From contig CP078014.1 of the NCBI GenBank assembly GCA_020544565.1, positions 2,358,016 to 2,422,015 of the forward strand: a stretch of 64,000 nt of DNA. The letters run 5' to 3'. A program made the translations under genes and the position numbers. This document shows, in pieces, positions 34,721-43,148 of this stretch. This DNA is from Bradyrhizobiaceae bacterium. GTDB lineage: Bacteria > Pseudomonadota > Alphaproteobacteria > Rhizobiales > Xanthobacteraceae. Numbering within the stretch: the first letter of the stretch is position 1; the number at the start of each line of letters is the position of its first letter. The notes under the pieces were generated by a model. The model was not told where the DNA came from, made no database searches, and saw only the letters and a program-made list of their open reading frames with translations.

Positions 34721-36015
34721 GATCGCGCCTCGAGTGAACCTGCGGTTTCCATCTCTTCCTGAACTTTCTCCCAGATGTTCGAAAAGCGCCCGCAAGCCCA
34801 GGCGAACAGCCCGCCAAAAATCGCGATATAGGCTATCGCAACGCCCCACGTCATCCGTTGATGGGTATCGATCGCGACACCCAGAAAGTGCATTACGGGC
34901 CCTTTGGCCGCCTCGAACTGGACGTGATAGATCATCTCGATCACCAGTGACAGGCCGAGCAAAGCGGCGACCGCCAGCAGCATCAGCCCGACATAAGGCA
35001 GCGCCAGATGCGAGGCTTTGCCCGAGCGGAAGATCGCGGTGTTGGCGACAATCAAGCTTGCGACGCCACCCGGGGCATACATCACCATCAGCACGAAGAA
35101 CAGGCCGATATACAGCAGCCACGCCTTTGTCAGATCGGACAACAACACCGAAGCGAGCACCAGCATCACGCCACCGATGATCGGGCCGACAAAGAACGAG
35201 GCTCCGCCCAGAAAAGTAAACAGCAGGAAGCTTCCCGACTGCGCGATGCTCAGGCTTTCTCCGGCATTGATGATCTCGAAGTTGATCGCCGCGAGGCCGC
35301 CGCCGATCCCGGCAAAGAAGCCCGAGATGATGAAGGCGAGATAGCGTATGCGCTGCGTGTTGTATCCGATGAACTCCACGCGTTCCGGATTGTCGCGCGT
35401 GGCGTTCAGAAGACGCCCCAGCGGCGTGCAAGTGAACGCATACATCAGGGCGGTGCAGATGAAGCAATAGACCGCTATCAGGTAATACACCTGAATTTGC
35501 GGGCCGAAATCGAAGCCAAGAAACGGCGCGCCATAGACACGGTCGGCCTTCACGCCCCCCTCACCGCCGAAGAAGCCGGGGAACATCAGCGACATCGCAG
35601 CCACCAGCTCACCGAGACCGAGAGTGATCATCGCAAACGTGATGCCGGACTTCTTTGTCGTGACGTAACCGAAAAGGACAGCCATGAGGCCGCCGGCAAG
35701 ACCGCCGACCAGAGGAATAAGCGGCAGAGGCGTCGACCAGCCCCCCGCAGAGTCCGCTATCCGCATCGCATGCATCGCGAACAACGCGCCGAAGCCGGTA
35801 TAGACAGCGTGACCGAAGCTCAACATGCCGCCTTGGCCGAACAGAATATTGTAGCTCAGGCAGATGATAATGACATAGCCCGCCTGCGACAGGATGGTCA
35901 TCGACAGACCGCTGCGAAACATCAGCGGCGCCACGGCAAGTGCGCCGGCGAAGGCCAGCCAGATGGCGGCGCGGCTCCATAGTGATTGTCGGATCGCTAA
36001 CGACGAAAAACCCAT
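34717..36015 (-). CDS. livM: LIV-type ABC transporter permease (LivM) with C-terminal extension
   Basis: This 432-aa membrane protein has the LivM core (GQGGMLSFGHAVYTGFGA, GLGELVAAM, NPERVEFIGYN and the coupling loop RLLNATRDNPERV). After the usual end of LivM (near YAPGGVASLI, about residue 325) it continues for about 100 residues with two more hydrophobic segments (LMLLAVAALLGLSLVIEMIY, TWGVAIAYIAIFGGLFAWACG) and an acidic tail. It overlaps livG by four bases. Confidence 0.92.
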   Translation of the reverse strand: MGFSSLAIRQSLWSRAAIWLAFAGALAVAPLMFRSGLSMTILSQAGYVIIICLSYNILFGQGGMLSFGHAVYTGFGALFAMHAMRIADSAGGWSTPLPLIPLVGGLAGGLMAVLFGYVTTKKSGITFAMITLGLGELVAAMSLMFPGFFGGEGGVKADRVYGAPFLGFDFGPQIQVYYLIAVYCFICTALMYAFTCTPLGRLLNATRDNPERVEFIGYNTQRIRYLAFIISGFFAGIGGGLAAINFEIINAGESLSIAQSGSFLLFTFLGGASFFVGPIIGGVMLVLASVLLSDLTKAWLLYIGLFFVLMVMYAPGGVASLIVANTAIFRSGKASHLALPYVGLMLLAVAALLGLSLVIEMIYHVQFEAAKGPVMHFLGVAIDTHQRMTWGVAIAYIAIFGGLFAWACGRFSNIWEKVQEEMETAGSLEARS

Positions 36016-36016
36016 C

Positions 36017-36970
36017 TCATCCCCTCTGGGTTCCGAGCAATCCGTTCGAGCGGAAGATCAGGATCAACACCAGAAACAGATATGGAAGGATCGGAGCCAT
36101 CTGCGAGAGCGTCAGCGACAGCACCGAATATCCGAAGACCTGCGGCGTCATCGAGACACCCAGTGCCTGAAGCACGGTGACAACGGAGATATCCAGGGCC
36201 ACCGCGAACGTCTGAACGATGCCGATCAGCAGCGAGGCAACGAATGCGCCGCTCAACGAACCCAGACCGCCGACCACCACGACGACAAAGATGATCGAGC
36301 CGACCGCCGCCGCCATGGACGGCTCGGTGACGAAGGTATTTCCCGCAATCGCGCCGGCGAGAGCCGCGAGCGCGGCGCCGCCTCCGAACACGAACATGAA
36401 GACACGCGGAACGTTGTGCCCCAGCGCTTCCACCATTTCCGGATTCTTCAGCGCGGCCTGAATGATCAGGCCGATGCGCGTGCGGGTAAGCAGCAGCCAG
36501 ACCGCCACCAGCATCAGGACCGCGACCAGCATGATGAAGGAGCGGGATTTGGAGAACTGAATGTCATAAAGGGTGAACAGCGTGCCCTGCAGGGCAGGCG
36601 GCAGCGCATAAGGCACCGCGCTGCGGCCCCACACAAGCTGAACAACCTCCAGGATCAGGTAGGACAGCCCGAACGTGACCAGCAGTTCGGCGACATGGCC
36701 AAATTTGTGCACGCGTCGCAGGCTGTAACGCTCGAACAGCGCGCCGACCAGCCCGACCGCCAATGGCGCGATGATCAAAGCGGGCCAGAAGCCGATCAGC
36801 CCCATCAGTGAATAGGCGAAGTAGGCCCCCAGCATATAGAAACTGGCATGTGCGAAATTCAGCACGCCCATCATGCTGAAAATCAATGTCAGGCCGGCGC
36901 TCAGCATGAACAGCAGCAGGCCGTAGCTGATCCCGTTCAACAGGGAGATGACAATGAAGGCCGTATTCAT
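36017..36970 (-). CDS. livH: LIV-type ABC transporter permease (LivH)
   Basis: This 317-aa membrane protein has the LivH opening NGISYGLLLFMLSAGLTLIFSMMGVLNFAHASFYMLGAY and the coupling loop AALKNPEMVEALGHNVPRVF. With LivM it forms the membrane channel. It overlaps the acyl-CoA dehydrogenase stop by four bases at its start, so transport and catabolism are translationally linked. Confidence 0.93.
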   Translation of the reverse strand: MNTAFIVISLLNGISYGLLLFMLSAGLTLIFSMMGVLNFAHASFYMLGAYFAYSLMGLIGFWPALIIAPLAVGLVGALFERYSLRRVHKFGHVAELLVTFGLSYLILEVVQLVWGRSAVPYALPPALQGTLFTLYDIQFSKSRSFIMLVAVLMLVAVWLLLTRTRIGLIIQAALKNPEMVEALGHNVPRVFMFVFGGGAALAALAGAIAGNTFVTEPSMAAAVGSIIFVVVVVGGLGSLSGAFVASLLIGIVQTFAVALDISVVTVLQALGVSMTPQVFGYSVLSLTLSQMAPILPYLFLVLILIFRSNGLLGTQRG

Positions 36971-38163
36971 GCTGCGCTCAGATCGGGCAGGCCGTTACGA
37001 AGCAAGTTGCGGGCGATGACCCAACGATGAACTTCGCTCGGCCCTTCGACGATCCGCATCACCCGTCCCATCCGCGCGATGTATTCGAGCGGCAGCTCTT
37101 TCGAGACTCCCATCGCGCCAAACGCCTGGATCGCACGATCGACCACGCGTCCGAGCATCTCGGTCGCCTGGGTCTTCACCATGGATCCGTCGAGACGAAA
37201 ATCCTTGTCGCCTCGCTCGACCCGCCAGGCAAGGCGATAGGTGAGCAGGCGAACCATCTCCAGTTCCTGGTAACTGTCGGCGATCCACCATTGCACCGCC
37301 TGCCGGTCGGCCAGCAATGAGCCAAAGGTGGAACGCGTATTGGCCTGCTCGATCATCATCTCCAGACAACGGGTGGCAAGGCCGATGCACCGCGCCGCGA
37401 TGTCGAGCCGACGCACGCCCAGCCGATTGGTGATGGGAACGAATGCGTTGCCGACTTCGCCGAGGACCTGGCCGTCGTCCAGTTCGACATTGTCGAAGAA
37501 TACCGCGTAGGGATGGTACTCACCCATCATCGGATAGGATGAAGGGATCGTGACGCCAGCCGTGTCCCGGTCGACGAGAAATGCCGTCATACCGCCGCGT
37601 GCGCGCTTTTGCAGGTCCGTAACCGCCACGACGATCATGAAGTCCGATCGTCGCGCATTGCTGATCCACATCTTGGATCCGTTGAGAATCCACTTTCCGT
37701 CTCTGCGCTCGGCACGCGTCTTGATGGCCGCGGCGTCGGAGCCTGCCCCCGCCTCGCTGAGCGCGATGCAGCTTCGCTTCACACCGCTTGCATAGGGCAG
37801 CAGATATTTGTCGATCTGGGGACCGACGCACAGCTCTTTCAGCAGATAGAGATTCGGGCTGTCCGGCGGCGGGACGAACGGGACGATAGAGCGCCTGAGT
37901 TCTTCAGTAATGACAACGCGCGCTAACGCGCCGAACCCCTGCCCGCCCATCTCGACCGGAACATCGATACCCCACAGGCCTGCATCGCGCGCCTTGTCCT
38001 GCAGCGCCCGGTCGATTTCCGCCGGCAGCAAGGGAGCGTCATCATGGCCGCGCGCCGCTTCCCGTGCGATCAGATCCGCCTCGAGCGGCATCAGATCGCG
38101 CTTCACGAAAGCGCGAACCGATTTTCGGATCATTCCCATCGCTTCGGGCATCTCGAAGTCCAT
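36967..38163 (-). CDS. acyl-CoA dehydrogenase
   Basis: This 398-aa flavoprotein has the family layout: N-terminal helices, middle barrel with CIALSEAGAGSDAAAIKT and WILNGSKMWISNA, and C-terminal helices with RSTFGSLLADRQAVQWWIAD. The catalytic glutamate position is kept in RIVEGPSEVHRW. It introduces a double bond next to the CoA thioester. Neighbours include DUF35, thiolase-like and enoyl-CoA hydratase genes. Substrate class is unclear; the arrangement fits BbsG-like or steroid side-chain-type dehydrogenases. Confidence 0.92.
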   Translation of the reverse strand: MDFEMPEAMGMIRKSVRAFVKRDLMPLEADLIAREAARGHDDAPLLPAEIDRALQDKARDAGLWGIDVPVEMGGQGFGALARVVITEELRRSIVPFVPPPDSPNLYLLKELCVGPQIDKYLLPYASGVKRSCIALSEAGAGSDAAAIKTRAERRDGKWILNGSKMWISNARRSDFMIVVAVTDLQKRARGGMTAFLVDRDTAGVTIPSSYPMMGEYHPYAVFFDNVELDDGQVLGEVGNAFVPITNRLGVRRLDIAARCIGLATRCLEMMIEQANTRSTFGSLLADRQAVQWWIADSYQELEMVRLLTYRLAWRVERGDKDFRLDGSMVKTQATEMLGRVVDRAIQAFGAMGVSKELPLEYIARMGRVMRIVEGPSEVHRWVIARNLLRNGLPDLSAA

Positions 38164-38170
38164 GACGCGA

Positions 38171-38605
38171 TCAACCCGCCTGCATCATGCGAAAACGCGG
38201 CAGCGTGACGTCTTCCGTCAGCGGCTCGAAGACGGCTTCGACGACGTCTCCGACCTTCACCTCGGAAGGCGGCACACCGACGACGTTGCTGAACATGCGC
38301 GGACCCTCGTCGAGCTGGATCAGCGACACGTTGTAAGGCGCTTCACCCGCGAATGCCGCATGATAGATCTGATGAAACACGATGGTCGAAAACACCTTGC
38401 CGCGCCCGGACAGCCGCTGCCATTCAAATTCTCCGGACAGACACTGCGGGCACAGCTCGCTGATCGGATAGCGGATATGGCCACACCCGCAGCATTTCTG
38501 CATGCGCAGCTCGCCGGCCCGCGCCCCGTCCCAGAACGGGCGATTGTCATCATCGATCGTCGGCAGGGGACGCTGCGGAACAGGCTTGTCAGTGCTCTTG
38601 GTCAT
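38171..38605 (-). CDS. Zn-ribbon OB-fold protein (DUF35)
   Basis: The 144-aa protein has an N-terminal rubredoxin-like zinc ribbon (MQKCCGCGHIRYP and ELCPQCLSG) followed by an OB fold (GRGKVFSTIVFHQIYH, MFSNVVGVPPSEVKVGDVVEAVF). DUF35 proteins bind acyl-CoA and act as obligate partners of thiolase-like enzymes, as with ChsH2 for Ltp2 aldolase and BbsA for BbsB. It is immediately downstream of the thiolase-like gene, so a complex is expected. Confidence 0.9.
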   Translation of the reverse strand: MTKSTDKPVPQRPLPTIDDDNRPFWDGARAGELRMQKCCGCGHIRYPISELCPQCLSGEFEWQRLSGRGKVFSTIVFHQIYHAAFAGEAPYNVSLIQLDEGPRMFSNVVGVPPSEVKVGDVVEAVFEPLTEDVTLPRFRMMQAG

Positions 38606-38629
38606 CTCGATATCTTCCTGAGGCAGGAC

Positions 38630-39775
38630 TTAGGCGCGATGAAGGATCATGGCGTTGGAACAGTTGAGCGTCATGCCACGCCCCGTGACGAGACATGTCT
38701 CGGCGCCCTCGACCTGACGCGGACCGCATTGGCCCCGCATCTGGCGCGCGCCCTCGACGATGTGGAGCCATCCCTCCATGTAGGATTCCGACAGGTTTCC
38801 GCCGGCGGTATTGACTGGCAGATCCCCCCCGAGGCGGATGCGTCCTCCCTCCACAAACGGGCCGCTCTCGCCGACGCCGCAGAAGCCGGCATGCTCGAGC
38901 CACAACAGCACGCTCATGGTGAAATTGTCGTAGAGCTGCGCGACGTCAACGTCCGAGGGACCGACCCCGGCCATGGCGAAGGCGCGCGACAGCGCTTCCT
39001 TCTGGTGAGGAACGTACCACCAGTCCTCGCGCTCCAGGTTGCGGGTCGTATACGCCTGCCCGATGCCTCCGATGATCGCCGGCGGCTGACGCAGATCGCG
39101 CGCACGCTCAGTCGACGTCAGAATGATGCAGACGCCACCGTCGCTGATCAGACAACAATCGAGCAGCCGGAACGGCTCGACGATCCAGCGCGACGCCTGA
39201 TGATCCTCGATGGTGATCGGATCACGCATGACCGCAGCGGGATTGAGAGACGCATGATAGCGGCATGCCACCGCGACCTCGGCGAGATGCCTGCTGGTCG
39301 TGCCATAAAGCGCCATGTGGCGGCTGGCGGCGACCGCGCTGTTGGCGGCCGCGCCGAACATGCCCCACAACCCCCACGAGTCGCCCCAGCCGGCGGCGCG
39401 GCTGAATCGGGAACCGCCAGTGCGCGCGGTATCGCCGAACACGCAGGCGACGTAGTCCGCCATGCCCGCCTCGATCGCGAGCGCCGCGTTCTGAATCAGC
39501 GCGCCCGCGGTGCCGCCACCCATCACCATGCTGCCGGTATAGCGGGGATCAATGCCCAGGGTTTCGCCGAGGCGCAGATAATTGAGCGGCCCTTCCGGCG
39601 ACGTGGTGCCGGGCATCGTCAGCAACCCGTCGACCTGATCCTTGCGCAGACCGGCATCGGCAATAGCGCGCTTGAAGGCTTCCGCGCCGAGCGAAACCGG
39701 CGTCGAGCCGGGAAGTTTCCCCTGCTCGGTCACGCCCAGCCCGACAATCGCTACCTTGCCCTTGATCGACGACAT
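38630..39775 (-). CDS. thiolase-like protein (SCP2-thiolase/Ltp2 group) lacking the nucleophilic cysteine
   Basis: The 381-aa protein has the double thiolase fold: VAIVGLGVTEQGKLPG, LLDCCLISDGGVCIILTS, DVDVAQLYDNFTMSVLLWLE, and LPVNTAGGNLSESYMEG near the C-terminus. At the N-terminal loop where true thiolases carry the acyl-accepting cysteine the sequence is MGGGTAGALIQNAA (Gly86-Gly91), with no cysteine. Ltp2-type proteins that pair with DUF35 partners lack it and perform retro-aldol cleavage. Pairing with the adjacent DUF35 gene supports aldolase rather than thiolase chemistry, by analogy. Confidence 0.85.
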   Translation of the reverse strand: MSSIKGKVAIVGLGVTEQGKLPGSTPVSLGAEAFKRAIADAGLRKDQVDGLLTMPGTTSPEGPLNYLRLGETLGIDPRYTGSMVMGGGTAGALIQNAALAIEAGMADYVACVFGDTARTGGSRFSRAAGWGDSWGLWGMFGAAANSAVAASRHMALYGTTSRHLAEVAVACRYHASLNPAAVMRDPITIEDHQASRWIVEPFRLLDCCLISDGGVCIILTSTERARDLRQPPAIIGGIGQAYTTRNLEREDWWYVPHQKEALSRAFAMAGVGPSDVDVAQLYDNFTMSVLLWLEHAGFCGVGESGPFVEGGRIRLGGDLPVNTAGGNLSESYMEGWLHIVEGARQMRGQCGPRQVEGAETCLVTGRGMTLNCSNAMILHRA

Positions 39776-39807
39776 TCCAACTCCTCAAACGGTTTCGCGG
39801 CCAATCC

Positions 39808-40584
39808 TCAGCGGCCCTGATAGACGGGTGGCCGCTTCTCCTGGAAAGCCTTGCGCCCCTCGATGCGATCCTGCGTGTCGCGCAGCGTTCCGAACGCCAG
39901 CCACTCGGCGCGCAGCCCGACATCGAGCGGCACGTCCTGCCCATCACGTACGAGCCGCTTCACGGCACGCACCGATAGCGGCGCATTCGCCGCGATCCGT
40001 GAGGCGATCGCCTGCGCGGCCGGCAGCAGGTCCGCGGGCTCGACCACCCGGCTGACCAGGCCGATGCGCAGCGCCTCCGCTGCATCGATCTGATCGCCGG
40101 TCAGCATCATCAGCATCGCGTTGGACATTCCGACGGTCCGCGGCAGGCGCTGCGTCCCGCCCGCGCCCGGCATGCTGCCGACGCGAACCTCGGACAGCGC
40201 GAATCGCGCGGTGGAAGCCGCGATGCGAATATCGCAGGCGAGCGCGATCTCAAGCCCGCCGCCCATCGCATAGCCGTTGATGGCGCCAATGATCGGCTTG
40301 TCGATATCCATGCCCGCGAGCAGGTGATTGGATTGGGCGCGCCCGAACGTCAGTTCGGCGAAACTCTCCTGCGGCGGCATCGTCTTCTTCAGATCGGAGC
40401 CGGTGCAGAAAGCGCGATCGCCGGCGCCGGTGAGAACGACGACCCGAATCTGATTATCCGCCTGGATGCGCGGCCAGACGTCGCGCAGGGCCGCACGCAG
40501 CTCCGGGTCGATGGAATTCATCGCCTCGGGACGATCAAGCGTCACCGTGCAGACGTGACCGGCTGTCTCGATCCGCAACGTCAT
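39808..40584 (-). CDS. enoyl-CoA hydratase/isomerase family protein
   Basis: This 258-aa crotonase-fold protein has the oxyanion residues in FCTGSDLK and AMGGGLE, with the two catalytic glutamates of hydratases in GGGLEIALACD and LSEVRVGSMPGAGGTQRLPR. It adds water across the double bond made by the acyl-CoA dehydrogenase. It is the first gene of the leftward operon, facing the divergent aldehyde dehydrogenase gene across 276 bases. Confidence 0.92.
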   Translation of the reverse strand: MTLRIETAGHVCTVTLDRPEAMNSIDPELRAALRDVWPRIQADNQIRVVVLTGAGDRAFCTGSDLKKTMPPQESFAELTFGRAQSNHLLAGMDIDKPIIGAINGYAMGGGLEIALACDIRIAASTARFALSEVRVGSMPGAGGTQRLPRTVGMSNAMLMMLTGDQIDAAEALRIGLVSRVVEPADLLPAAQAIASRIAANAPLSVRAVKRLVRDGQDVPLDVGLRAEWLAFGTLRDTQDRIEGRKAFQEKRPPVYQGR

Positions 40585-40637
40585 GTCTCGAAGCTCCGGC
40601 AGGGTTAAAACTGGTGGCGAAACCTAGGAGAAAAGCC

Positions 40638-40662
40638 TCTCGCGTTGAAGGAGCCCGCGAGA
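40638..40662. promoter_or_regulatory. inverted repeat in the enoyl-CoA hydratase / aldehyde dehydrogenase divergent region
   Basis: TCTCGCG (40638-40644) and CGCGAGA (40656-40662) form a perfect 7-base inverted repeat 11 bases apart. It stands about 55 bases before the enoyl-CoA hydratase start, where a regulator such as the IclR protein encoded downstream of the aldehyde dehydrogenase could act. A weaker dyad TCCACAATATGGGA is at 40671-40684. Confidence 0.35.
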
Positions 40663-40860
40663 CTAATAGGTCCACAATATGGGATACAGAAACATCCAGC
40701 GGGATACCTCCTGTCACCGTCGCCAAGCGCCGCGCAGACATCGCGGTCCGCCTGCCATCTCATTATATGGACTCCTCTCTCCGGCCCCCGATCCCGCAAG
40801 GATCGATGATCCCCTAAGATGACCGCTTGTCATCATCGAGATAGAAACAAGGAAAGCGTC

Positions 40861-42291
40861 GTGGAGTATCCGGAACTCTCGCTCTTCATTGATGGGCAAT
40901 GGCTCTCGATCGCGGGCCGCGACGCCAGCGATGTCATCAATCCAGCAACCGGCGCATGCCTCGGGCAACTTCCGATCGCAACCCTTGCGGATGTCGATGC
41001 GGCACTGGATGCCGCGCAACGCGCCTTTCCGGCGTGGCGCGCAACGCCTGCGATCGAACGCTCGAACATTCTGCGACGGGCCGCGTCGTTGATCCGGGAC
41101 CGCCTCGATCACTATGCCTGGGTGATGACGTCGGAACAGGGCAAGCCGCTCGGCGAAGCGCGCCGGGAGGCCGGCGTCGCGGCCGAGATGTTCGAATGGG
41201 CGGCGGAAGAAAGCCGCCGCCTCTATGGCCGCCTGATTCCGCCGCGAACGCCCCGCACGTGGCAGATGGCGGTGCCGGAACCGATCGGCCCTGTCGGCGG
41301 ATTTTCGGGATGGAATGCGCCGGCGGGAACGCCAAGCCGCAAGATATCGAGCGCACTCGCCGCCGGCTGCACGCTCGTCATCAAGCCCGCCGAGGAAACC
41401 CCTGCCAGTGCCCTGTTTCTTGCACGCGCGCTGGTCGATGCGGGCCTGCCCAAGGGCGTTCTCAACATGGTGTTCGGCAACCCGGCCGAGACCTCGCGCC
41501 GCATCGTGGAATCGCCAGTTACGCGGGCGATCACCTTTACCGGCTCCACCGCCATCGGCCGGCAGATCGCCGTGATGGCTGCGCCCGGCTTCAAGCGGAC
41601 CATTCTTGAGCTCGGCGGTCATGCGCCGGTGCTGGTCTTCGCCGATGCCGACATCCAGCATGCGGCCAACACCATCACTCAGGCCAAATTCCGAAACGCC
41701 GGCCAGATCTGTACCTCGCCGACCCGCATTCTTGTCCATGAATCGGTGGCCGCCGAGCTCGGCGATGCGATCGCACAGCGGGCGCGCAGCCTCAGGATCG
41801 GCAACGGACTGGCGAAGGATGTGCAAATGGGGCCGCTGTCCAATCCGAGGCGGATCGCAGCGGTGACCGAAATGGTCGAGGACGCCACCAGCCGGGGCGG
41901 CGCGCTGCTCGCCGGAGGCAAGCGCATCGGCACCGAGGGCTGGTTCATGGAGCCGACCGTGATCAGCGGCTACGATCCCTCCTGGAAGGCCGCACAGGTC
42001 GAGCCGTTCGGCCCCCTCGCCATCCTGAAGAGCTTCGCACAGTTAGACGAGGCGATCGCGGAAGCCAACCGGCTCCCCTTCGGGCTCGCCGCCTATGTTT
42101 TCACCCGCAACACAACCACCGCCATGAACGCCTCCGACGCGATCGAAAGCGGCGTCGTCTGCATCAACAACTGCCAGCACGCCTTCCCTGAAACGCCTTT
42201 TGGCGGCGTGAAGGACAGCGGCCTCGGCAAGGAGGGCGGTATCGAGGGGATTGAGGCATTCACCCAGTACAAGTATGTCAGTCAAACCTGA
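40861..42291 (+). CDS. NAD(P)-dependent aldehyde dehydrogenase (succinate-semialdehyde dehydrogenase-like)
   Basis: This 476-aa enzyme has the catalytic glutamate in TILELGGHAPVLVFADAD, nucleophile in FRNAGQICTSPTR, cofactor loop FTGSTAIGR and C-terminal EPFGPLAIL. The pattern is like GabD-type enzymes acting on short carboxylated aldehydes. Start: GTG at 40861 preceded by AAGGAA; the ATG at 40819 is in frame but lacks a ribosome site. It is cotranscribed with the IclR regulator 23 bases downstream and diverges from the acyl-CoA operon, so it may oxidise the aldehyde released by the retro-aldol step. Confidence 0.9.
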   Translation: MEYPELSLFIDGQWLSIAGRDASDVINPATGACLGQLPIATLADVDAALDAAQRAFPAWRATPAIERSNILRRAASLIRDRLDHYAWVMTSEQGKPLGEARREAGVAAEMFEWAAEESRRLYGRLIPPRTPRTWQMAVPEPIGPVGGFSGWNAPAGTPSRKISSALAAGCTLVIKPAEETPASALFLARALVDAGLPKGVLNMVFGNPAETSRRIVESPVTRAITFTGSTAIGRQIAVMAAPGFKRTILELGGHAPVLVFADADIQHAANTITQAKFRNAGQICTSPTRILVHESVAAELGDAIAQRARSLRIGNGLAKDVQMGPLSNPRRIAAVTEMVEDATSRGGALLAGGKRIGTEGWFMEPTVISGYDPSWKAAQVEPFGPLAILKSFAQLDEAIAEANRLPFGLAAYVFTRNTTTAMNASDAIESGVVCINNCQHAFPETPFGGVKDSGLGKEGGIEGIEAFTQYKYVSQT

Positions 42292-42314
42292 CCGGCATCG
42301 GGAGCGACGCCCCT

Positions 42315-43124
42315 ATGAGAAAGACGGAAACCGAATCGTCCGGTTCGCTCGGCACCCAAAGCATTCAGCGCGCGGCCCAATTGCTGAAACTGCTGACGGC
42401 ACAGAATCGCAAGGGAATGCGCCTGGTCGAACTCTATCGCAAGGCCAAGCTGGAGCGACCGACGACTCATCGTATTCTCCAGGGGCTTATCGCAGAGCGT
42501 CTGGTCCGGCAGGACCAGACCACAAAACGCTATTTCCTTGGGCCGATGATCTATGAGATGGGGCTCGCAGCCGCGCCGCAGTTCCAGCTCCGCGACGTCT
42601 GCCACAAGCATCTCGTGCATCTCGCGGCGCTGTCCGCCGACACCGTGTTTCTCAACGTGCGCTCCGGACTGGAAAGCGTTTGCATCGATCGGACGGAAGG
42701 GGCGTTTCCGGTCAAAGCCTTCGTCCTGGACATCGGGCGCCGGCGTCTTCTCGGCGTCGGAACCGGCGGCCTCGCCATTCTCAGCGCGATGCCCCGCAAG
42801 GAGCGGAACCAGATCCTCAAGACGAACTATCCGAAGCTTCTCTATCGATATGCCCGCTTCGATTTCAAGAAAACGACTGCGATCATCGAGGAAGGCGCGC
42901 AGAAAGGCTACGTCGTCGGCGACGTCGTCGAAGTGCCCGGCATCAGCAGCATCGGCATGCCGATCACGCTGACAGACGGCAGCCCCATCGCCGCGATCAG
43001 CATATCCGCCCTGACCACGCGCCTCGATCCCGACCGCTGCGCCGAGCTGGCCTTGGCGCTGCGCAGCGCGATCAATGAAATCGAGGACGAGCTGGCGACC
43101 CAGCCTCTGGCCAGCATCGGCTGA
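42315..43124 (+). CDS. IclR family transcriptional regulator
   Basis: The 269-aa protein has an N-terminal winged helix (GTQSIQRAAQLLKLLTAQNRKGMRLVELYRKAKLERPTTHRILQGL) and a C-terminal effector domain (GLESVCIDRTEGAFPVKAFVLDIGRRRLLGVGTGGLAIL). IclR proteins respond to small acids, often aromatic. It lies between the acyl-CoA/LIV operon and the CoA-transferase/PrpD genes, the natural control point for both. Confidence 0.9.
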   Translation: MRKTETESSGSLGTQSIQRAAQLLKLLTAQNRKGMRLVELYRKAKLERPTTHRILQGLIAERLVRQDQTTKRYFLGPMIYEMGLAAAPQFQLRDVCHKHLVHLAALSADTVFLNVRSGLESVCIDRTEGAFPVKAFVLDIGRRRLLGVGTGGLAILSAMPRKERNQILKTNYPKLLYRYARFDFKKTTAIIEEGAQKGYVVGDVVEVPGISSIGMPITLTDGSPIAAISISALTTRLDPDRCAELALALRSAINEIEDELATQPLASIG

Positions 43125-43148
43125 AGCATCGGTGGATGCCGGCCACCG

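Noticed and set aside
33953..35467. A 504-aa open frame as a LivM-LivG fusion
   Set aside because: The upstream part is an out-of-frame reading of livM, rich in Arg and His; the genuine livG starts at 34720 with a four-base overlap.
40670..40678. The 9-mer GTCCACAAT here also occurs in reverse at 47093-47101, upstream of the CoA-transferase operon, suggesting a shared IclR site
   Set aside because: For two non-coding regions of about 270 and 320 bases read on both strands, one shared 9-mer is expected by chance roughly 0.7 times, and the flanking bases do not match.
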